Positions 60,942-64,000 of a stretch of 64,000 nt of DNA are shown here, piece after piece. Under the pieces are notes generated by a model that had not been told where the DNA came from, made no database searches, and saw nothing but the letters and a program-made list of their open reading frames with translations. The DNA is from Betaproteobacteria bacterium (lineage in GTDB: Bacteria > Pseudomonadota > Gammaproteobacteria > Burkholderiales > SG8-41). How positions within the stretch are numbered: the stretch's first letter is position 1; each line of letters begins with the position of its first letter. A program made the translations under genes and the position numbers. Where the stretch lies: NCBI GenBank assembly GCA_900299145.1, contig OMIN01000098.1, positions 70,081-134,080 of the forward strand. The letters run 5' to 3'.

Positions 60942-61940
60942 CTATTTCGCCAACCGCTGATCCCGAGGCGGCAGATGCTGTTCCGTGAAGATGTCCGTTG
61001 CCTTGGGTTTATTAGTGTAGCTGAAGGTAAACCCGATCTGGTCGATGGAACGCTCCAGCCGTTTGATATCCACGCCGCCCAAGCCCGCCTTCAGAACGTC
61101 AGGAGACACGAAGTTTCGTTCGATGGACAGCTTGAGACGCTCCAGCTCCACATCGCGGTTCGCAATGGCATTGCGCTTCATCAGCGAATCAATCGCGGCT
61201 TCCGGGCTCCGGATAGTGTCCTGTATGCCTTTGATGGTGGCTCGAACGAAGCCCGCTACGGCCTTGGGATTGGTCTTGGCGAAATCGGGGTTGACCATGA
61301 TGACATTACCGTAAAGGTCCACGCCGAAGTCGCGCATCATCAGCACGGTGATGTCCTCGCCCTTGACGCCGTTGGCCTTAAGGTTCATGAACGACGAAAA
61401 CCAGAAGCCCGTAATCGCATCCACCTTGCCTTGCGCCAACATGGGCTCGCGCACGGGAAAGCCGACATTTTCGATCTTCACCTTCGACGTATCGATCTTG
61501 TTGGCATTCACAAAAATCGGCCATTGCGCAAAGGCGCCATCGGCGGCCGGTGCGCCCAGTGTCTTGCCTTCCAGATCCCTGGGTTTGGCAATGCCGGATT
61601 TCTTCAGCGCGACGATGGAAAACGCCGGTGTGTCATACACCATCATCACCGCCTGGATGGCGGCGTTCTTGGGGTTGTCGCGATACTTGATCAAAGAATT
61701 AATATCGGCGAAACCAAATGCGTAGTTGCCTGACGCGACGCGATTGATCCCTTCCACCGAGCCGGAGCCTGGGTCAATGCTCACGTCCAGCCCTTCCGCC
61801 TTGTAGTAGCCCTTGTCGATGGCCACAAAATAGGGCGCAGCGGGGCCCTCAAAGCGCCAATCCAGTGCAAATTTGACGGCAGTTTGCGCATGTGCGCTGG
61901 CGATTAGGAAGGTAGCTAGCAATACGGCAATAAGGCGCAT
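60942..61940 (-). CDS. ABC transporter substrate-binding protein (NMT1/THI5-like)
   Basis: 332 residues, ATG at 61940. Signal peptide (LIAVLLATFLIASAHAQ), then VKFALDWRFEGPAAPYFVAIDKGYYKAEGLDVSI, typical of the THI5/SsuA-like binding proteins, and FGFADINSLIKYRD. The family binds pyrimidine, nitrate, taurine or related compounds; the gpt gene in the same unit hints at a nucleobase-like ligand. Confidence 0.87.
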   Translation of the reverse strand: MRLIAVLLATFLIASAHAQTAVKFALDWRFEGPAAPYFVAIDKGYYKAEGLDVSIDPGSGSVEGINRVASGNYAFGFADINSLIKYRDNPKNAAIQAVMMVYDTPAFSIVALKKSGIAKPRDLEGKTLGAPAADGAFAQWPIFVNANKIDTSKVKIENVGFPVREPMLAQGKVDAITGFWFSSFMNLKANGVKGEDITVLMMRDFGVDLYGNVIMVNPDFAKTNPKAVAGFVRATIKGIQDTIRSPEAAIDSLMKRNAIANRDVELERLKLSIERNFVSPDVLKAGLGGVDIKRLERSIDQIGFTFSYTNKPKATDIFTEQHLPPRDQRLAK

Positions 61941-62081
61941 AACTTTCTCCGTGAATGGCAGGTGAGGGTCAGTTGTCCGTTTATATCCGCTACAACTGGG
62001 TGGCTTTCTGAAGGGCAGAGATTAGCAAAGTTTGGGCCAACGGCGAACCGTTAGGGCACGGGTATACAACAGGTAACCGCT

Positions 62082-63176
62082 TCAGACGTTAAACCGGAAG
62101 TGCATCACGTCACCATCCTTGACGACGTAGTCCTTGCCTTCGAGGCGCATTTTGCCGGCTTCCTTTGCGCCCTGTTCGCCCTTGCCGGCGATGTATTCGT
62201 TGAAGGCGATTACCTCAGCACGGATAAAGCCCTTTTCAAAATCGGTATGAATCACGCCGGCGGCGCGGGGTGCAGTGTCGCCTTTGCGGATGGTCCACGC
62301 GCGCACCTCCTTCGGCCCGGCGGTGAAATACGTTTGCAGGCCCAGCAGCGCGTAGCCCGCGTTAATCACGCGATTCAGGCCCGGCTCGCTCATGCCGAGA
62401 TCGGCGAGAAACACCTGCTTGTCTTCGTCGCTCATATCGGCGATTTCGGCCTCGATGGCGGCGCATACCGCCACCACTGGCGCATGCTCGGCTTCGGCAT
62501 ATTTGCGCACGGCATCCAGATGTGGATTGTTTTCAAAGCCATTTTCCTTGACGTTGGCGACGAACATCGCCGGCTTGGCGGTTATAAGGCACAACGGTTT
62601 CAGGATGACTTTTTCTTCTTCGTACCAATCCAGCGAACGCACCGGCTTCGCTTCATTCAACACCTTCTGGCATTTTTCGAGTACGGCCATGATGCGCTGC
62701 GCTTCTTTGTCGCCGCCCGCCTTGGCCACCTTGGCGTATTTGGCGATCTGCTTTTCCACGGCGGATAAATCAGCGAGCGCGAGCTCCGTATTGATGGTTT
62801 CGATGTCCGACACGGGGTCAATCTTCCCCGACACATGCACCACGTTTTCATCGTCGAAGCAGCGCACCACGTGCGCGACAGCGTCGGTTTCGCGGATGTT
62901 GGCGAGAAACTGATTGCCTAGTCCTTCGCCTTTCGATGCGCCGGCCACCAGCCCGGCAATATCGACAAACTCCACCACCGCCGGAATCAGCTTTTCGGGC
63001 TTGGCCAGCGCCGCCAGTTGCGCAAGCCGCGCATCGGGCACCTCGACAATGCCGACATTGGGCTCAATGGTGCAGAACGGATAATTTTCCGCCGCGATGC
63101 CTGCCTTGGTCAGCGCGTTAAAAAGCGTGGATTTGCCGACGTTGGGCAGGCCGACGATGCCGCATTTGAGGGACAT
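62082..63176 (-). CDS. ychF: YchF (Obg-family P-loop ATPase)
   Basis: 364 residues; ATG at 63176. P-loop [15 protein letters not shown] at residue 8, [21 protein letters not shown] in switch 2, and the C-terminal TGS domain ending [16 protein letters not shown]. YchF prefers ATP and interacts with ribosomes and the redox response. Classic neighbour of pth. Confidence 0.95.
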   Translation of the reverse strand: MSLKCGIVGLPNVGKSTLFNALTKAGIAAENYPFCTIEPNVGIVEVPDARLAQLAALAKPEKLIPAVVEFVDIAGLVAGASKGEGLGNQFLANIRETDAVAHVVRCFDDENVVHVSGKIDPVSDIETINTELALADLSAVEKQIAKYAKVAKAGGDKEAQRIMAVLEKCQKVLNEAKPVRSLDWYEEEKVILKPLCLITAKPAMFVANVKENGFENNPHLDAVRKYAEAEHAPVVAVCAAIEAEIADMSDEDKQVFLADLGMSEPGLNRVINAGYALLGLQTYFTAGPKEVRAWTIRKGDTAPRAAGVIHTDFEKGFIRAEVIAFNEYIAGKGEQGAKEAGKMRLEGKDYVVKDGDVMHFRFNV

Positions 63177-63206
63177 GATTTCTTGTAAAACGTGAGGAGT
63201 GAGGTG

Positions 63207-63238
63207 TGAGGCGTAACCCCGCATTGGGTCACGCCTCA
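63207..63238. repeat. hairpin in the ychF–pth gap
   Basis: TGAGGCGT / ACGCCTCA arms with an inner ACCC / GGGT pairing around CGCATT. It sits in GTGAGG-type repeats (63192–63238) and lacks a T run, so it is not a standard terminator. Confidence 0.65.
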
Positions 63239-63256
63239 AACCTGACGCCTCTCACC

Positions 63257-63838
63257 TTACGCTTTGGTATGAAGTTTTAACATGGCTTCTTCCATCTTGC
63301 CTGTCACGATTTGCGGCCAGACGTCCAACGCGCGCACCATCGCTTCATCAATCGCCCGCTGTTCTTCCATACGCGGCGCATGCAGCACGTAATCGACCAC
63401 TTCCCGCCCGGCTTCGGAGGTGTCACGCGGATGACCGATGCCAATGCGCAGCCGCCAGAAATCCTGTGTGCCAAGGCACTGCGCGATACTCTTCAACCCG
63501 TTGTGCCCACCCAGCCCGCCGCCGAATTTGAGTTTGACGCCGCCCGCGGGTAGGTCAAGCTCATCGTGCGCAACGAGAATTTCTTTGGGCGCGATCTTGT
63601 AGTAACTCGCCAACGCGGCCACCGCCTGCCCGGACAGGTTCATGAAGGTTTCCGGTTTGAGCAGCCACACATCGTCGCTGCCGGCGGCAATCTTGGCATA
63701 CGCGCCCTGAAACCGTGATTCGCGTTTGTATATGGCACGCTCGCGGCTGGCGAGCAAATCCAGCCACCAGAAGCCCGCGTTGTGGCGCGTCTTTTCGTAT
63801 TTGGCGCCGGGATTGCCGAGGCCGGCCACGAGTTTCAT
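63257..63838 (-). CDS. pth: peptidyl-tRNA hydrolase
   Basis: 193 residues, ATG at 63838. Active-site histidine in KTRHNAGFWWLD, plus LVAGLGNPGAKY at the start, PETFMNLSGQAV, LVAHDELDLPAG with the catalytic aspartate, and GGLGGHNGLKSI. Releases peptides from stalled peptidyl-tRNA. Confidence 0.96.
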   Translation of the reverse strand: MKLVAGLGNPGAKYEKTRHNAGFWWLDLLASRERAIYKRESRFQGAYAKIAAGSDDVWLLKPETFMNLSGQAVAALASYYKIAPKEILVAHDELDLPAGGVKLKFGGGLGGHNGLKSIAQCLGTQDFWRLRIGIGHPRDTSEAGREVVDYVLHAPRMEEQRAIDEAMVRALDVWPQIVTGKMEEAMLKLHTKA

Positions 63839-63865
63839 GGTGCGCTAAGTGAGGTGTGCTTGCGA

Positions 63866-63904
63866 TAAAAAAAGCCCGCCGTATCGATTCGATAAGGCGG
63901 GCTT
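63866..63904 (-). terminator. rho-independent terminator of rplY
   Basis: Read on the minus strand: a nine-base stem AAGCCCGCC / GGCGGGCTT around a 15-base loop, followed by a run of T residues. It closes the rplY transcript before pth. Confidence 0.9.
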
Positions 63905-63921
63905 GCGCTGAAAAAACGCGG

Positions 63922-64000
63922 CTACTTGCCGCCTTCTTTCTTGGGTGCGGCTTCTTTCTTGGCGCCATCCTTGGCAGCGCCGGCAGCCGCGGCTTCTTCG
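63922..64000 (-). CDS. rplY: ribosomal protein L25 (Ctc form), C-terminal tail, cut by window edge
   Basis: The minus-strand frame gives a lysine- and alanine-rich tail (EEAAAAGAAKDGAKKEAA, then PKKEGGK) ending at TAG 63922–63924. Such tails end the long Ctc-type L25 proteins, and rplY precedes pth and ychF in betaproteobacteria. The rest of the gene is outside the window. Confidence 0.7.
   Translation of the reverse strand, partial: EEAAAAGAAKDGAKKEAAPKKEGGK

Overview
The window is GC-rich chromosomal DNA, almost fully coding, from a betaproteobacterium. It looks Burkholderiales-like, but the species cannot be named from sequence alone. The evidence is the gene order rnb–tonB–aroE–mtgA, the order rplY–pth–ychF at the right end, and seven stand-alone Bug/TctC-type periplasmic receptors in 64 kb, a family expanded in Bordetella, Cupriavidus and relatives. 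I saw no tRNA, rRNA, CRISPR array, transposase or prophage gene.

Layout. 0–7.2 kb: the end of a phosphotriesterase-like gene, a cupin–rubredoxin fusion, an amidase, a PhzF-like isomerase, a Tat-exported FMN hydroxyacid dehydrogenase carrying a CxxCH motif, and a sorbosone-dehydrogenase-like PQQ enzyme coupled to a diheme cytochrome c. 7.2–13.6 kb: yqiA, a secreted kelch protein, then the housekeeping run rnb–tonB–aroE–mtgA. 13.6–16.6 kb: an MHYT-PAS-PAS-GGDEF-EAL gene split by one in-frame TGA. 16.8–28.4 kb: sulfur oxidation genes in two blocks, soxXYZA on the plus strand and soxC-soxD-tauD-tctC on the minus strand, with further tctC and dimeric alpha/beta barrel genes. 28.5–35.2 kb: a diguanylate cyclase and a three-gene 2-oxoacid oxidoreductase. 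35.4–38.5 kb: three tctC genes in a row. 38.5–50.3 kb: a decayed TetR gene facing a cupin gene across twin palindromes, then transport and catabolic genes (MFS, gamma-glutamyltransferase, TauD-like, FAH-like, cupin, enoyl-CoA hydratase, 5'-nucleotidase, Ldh-like, NIPSNAP). 50.3–61.9 kb: a purine-degradation region, with a GntR-led operon gntR–allC–M20 hydrolase–puuE–puuD diverging from uraD–uraH–tctC–TTR-like, followed by gpt and an ABC transporter. 62–64 kb: ychF, pth and the end of rplY.

Functionally, the purine genes give an almost complete route from urate through hydroxyisourate, OHCU and allantoin to allantoate and beyond, with Gpt for salvage. The sox genes encode SoxXA, SoxYZ and SoxCD, but no SoxB lies in the window.

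The least explained feature is a dispersed AT-rich motif, consensus TAAGTATTTGTTTTTATTGA. I count 19 copies, in both orientations, nearly all at gene boundaries and several touching a start codon. It stands out sharply from the GC-rich background. No known element explains it, and it is my main candidate for something undescribed.
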